64,000 nt of DNA from Channa striata (lineage: Eukaryota; Chordata; Actinopteri; Anabantiformes; Channidae), in NCBI GenBank assembly GCA_033026295.1, contig CM065170.1, forward strand, positions 9,123,540-9,187,539, read 5' to 3'. Below, piece after piece: positions 62,996 through 64,000 of this stretch (positions are counted from its first letter, which is position 1; every line of letters begins with the position of its first letter). The translations under genes were made by a program, and so were the position numbers. The notes beneath the pieces were generated by a model, which saw only the letters and a list, made by a program, of their open reading frames with translations, was not told the origin of the DNA and searched no databases.

Positions 62996-64000
62996 GTAAA
63001 TGCACGCGCTTGCTCATGTTTAGCATTTAATTTAACATTGGTGAAACATAAAGTATAATGCGTCATCTACACGCCAGACACACGTCCATAAACACGTCCA
63101 TAAACATACATGGCACTGTTCTCCTTTGTCCTCTCCTGGTTGAGCATAAAGGGCAGATCTGCTCTGGAGGGCAGGCATTTATCTAAATGTCAGCAGCTGA
63201 TACACCACTGACTAAATACCATCCTGAGGTTTGCAGTGAAACCTACACCCATACAGTACAGTCCTCACAAACGAGAAGACGCTCACGCTGCACCACCACA
63301 CTCACAAAGAGCCAGTCATTTGGCAACAATCCTGTGCGTTTATTATTAATGTCAAACTAGGTGGTGGAGTCATACCAGTGTGCAATATATAAAGAGGTAG
63401 TTCTAATATTTTGGTCATCTTCTTTGAAACGACTTTGGGATGAGACAGTTACCAGCTGAGGTGATAGACTCAGGTCGACAACTCTTTTACAGTATTGTTA
63501 CACGCAAATACAGCTCAGCGAGTTCAAATCCAATTAAAATAGTTAATTAAAAACCCCTTTAAATAGGCATAAACGTAAAACAGTAAAGTTAACTGTGCCT
63601 GCAGTGATCACATATGTGTTAACCACAGCTAGTCTAATTAACAATTGCTATGAATATGCTAAAACAATAACTGTCTGTATATTATGCTAATGATTTAGCC
63701 TGATTATTTGACAGTTGTTCCAGCTCCGTCTCCTCAGATGAAGAAAAAGCAATCAATGAGTGATAAGGACTGATTTACATAATCATTGTAAACCTTGGCT
63801 AGTGATTATTATGTATTTATTATATTATCTATTTTTATTTTATATAGAAAAGCGGGCAAGGGACACACACACTTCGCTGTTTAACAGCTTTAATTGGTGT
63901 GTCATAATTGATATATAGTTTTTCAAAGACCAGTCTAGCATGGAAAAGCTCTTTCTGTGGTTAAACATAGGTGTAGCACGATGCTGAGCGAAGGAGGCCA
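62996..64000 (+). other. utrn: start of utrn intron (dystrophin intron 68 equivalent), runs off the window
   Basis: Begins GTAAAT. The next ZZ-encoding exon is not seen before the edge. Confidence 0.85.

Noticed and set aside
1..64000. CRISPR arrays, bacterial operons, tRNA or rRNA genes
   Set aside because: No regularly spaced repeats with unique spacers, no ribosome-binding-site-led gene clusters and no cloverleaf or rRNA core sequences were seen. The DNA is vertebrate nuclear.

Overview
The window is from a vertebrate nuclear genome, most likely a teleost fish. It has large AT-rich introns, many (CA)n/(TG)n microsatellites, decayed non-LTR retrotransposons of types common in fish, and repeat tails typical of fish genomes. 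No bacterial, phage or CRISPR feature is visible. Most of the DNA is intronic or intergenic, and the long open frames outside the exons are chance frames in low-complexity DNA.

One gene can be firmly identified: the 3' half of a dystrophin-family gene on the + strand, which I call utrophin (utrn). Thirteen internal coding exons run from 30778 to 62995. They all have GT/AG boundaries, compatible phases and sizes that follow the human dystrophin exon 56-68 pattern (173, 157, 130, 269, 147, 79, 61, 62, 75, 201, 86, 158 and 167 bp). They encode, in order, the last spectrin-type rod repeats, the WW domain, the two EF-hand-like regions and the start of the ZZ zinc finger. The gene continues beyond the right edge, where the rest of ZZ and the coiled coils would lie. 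Residue choices match utrophin rather than dystrophin or DRP2.

The exon equivalent to dystrophin exon 65 is one base short. The reading frame breaks at a G run (57504-57506) and is restored only if one base is added. Flanking exons are intact, so an assembly or sequencing indel is the likeliest cause.

Layout: 1-26.9 kb has no recognisable exon and carries repeat relics. These are a gypsy-integrase-like scrap near 6.6 kb, a SINE/LINE-tail-like patch near 12.6 kb, an internally deleted minus-strand LINE at 16.6-17.2 kb, and a plus-strand LINE reverse-transcriptase relic at 20.8-21.9 kb. The 26.9-28.4 kb segment is CpG-enriched, unusually open in several frames, and ends at a phase-0 GT donor compatible with the first utrophin exon. 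It is my best candidate for an internal promoter and first exon of a short utrophin isoform (G-utrophin/Up113-like, the counterpart of Dp116). The intron equivalent to dystrophin intron 62 (47610-53272) contains a 7-codon candidate first exon that could start an Up71-like isoform. Both isoform proposals are inferences needing transcript data.
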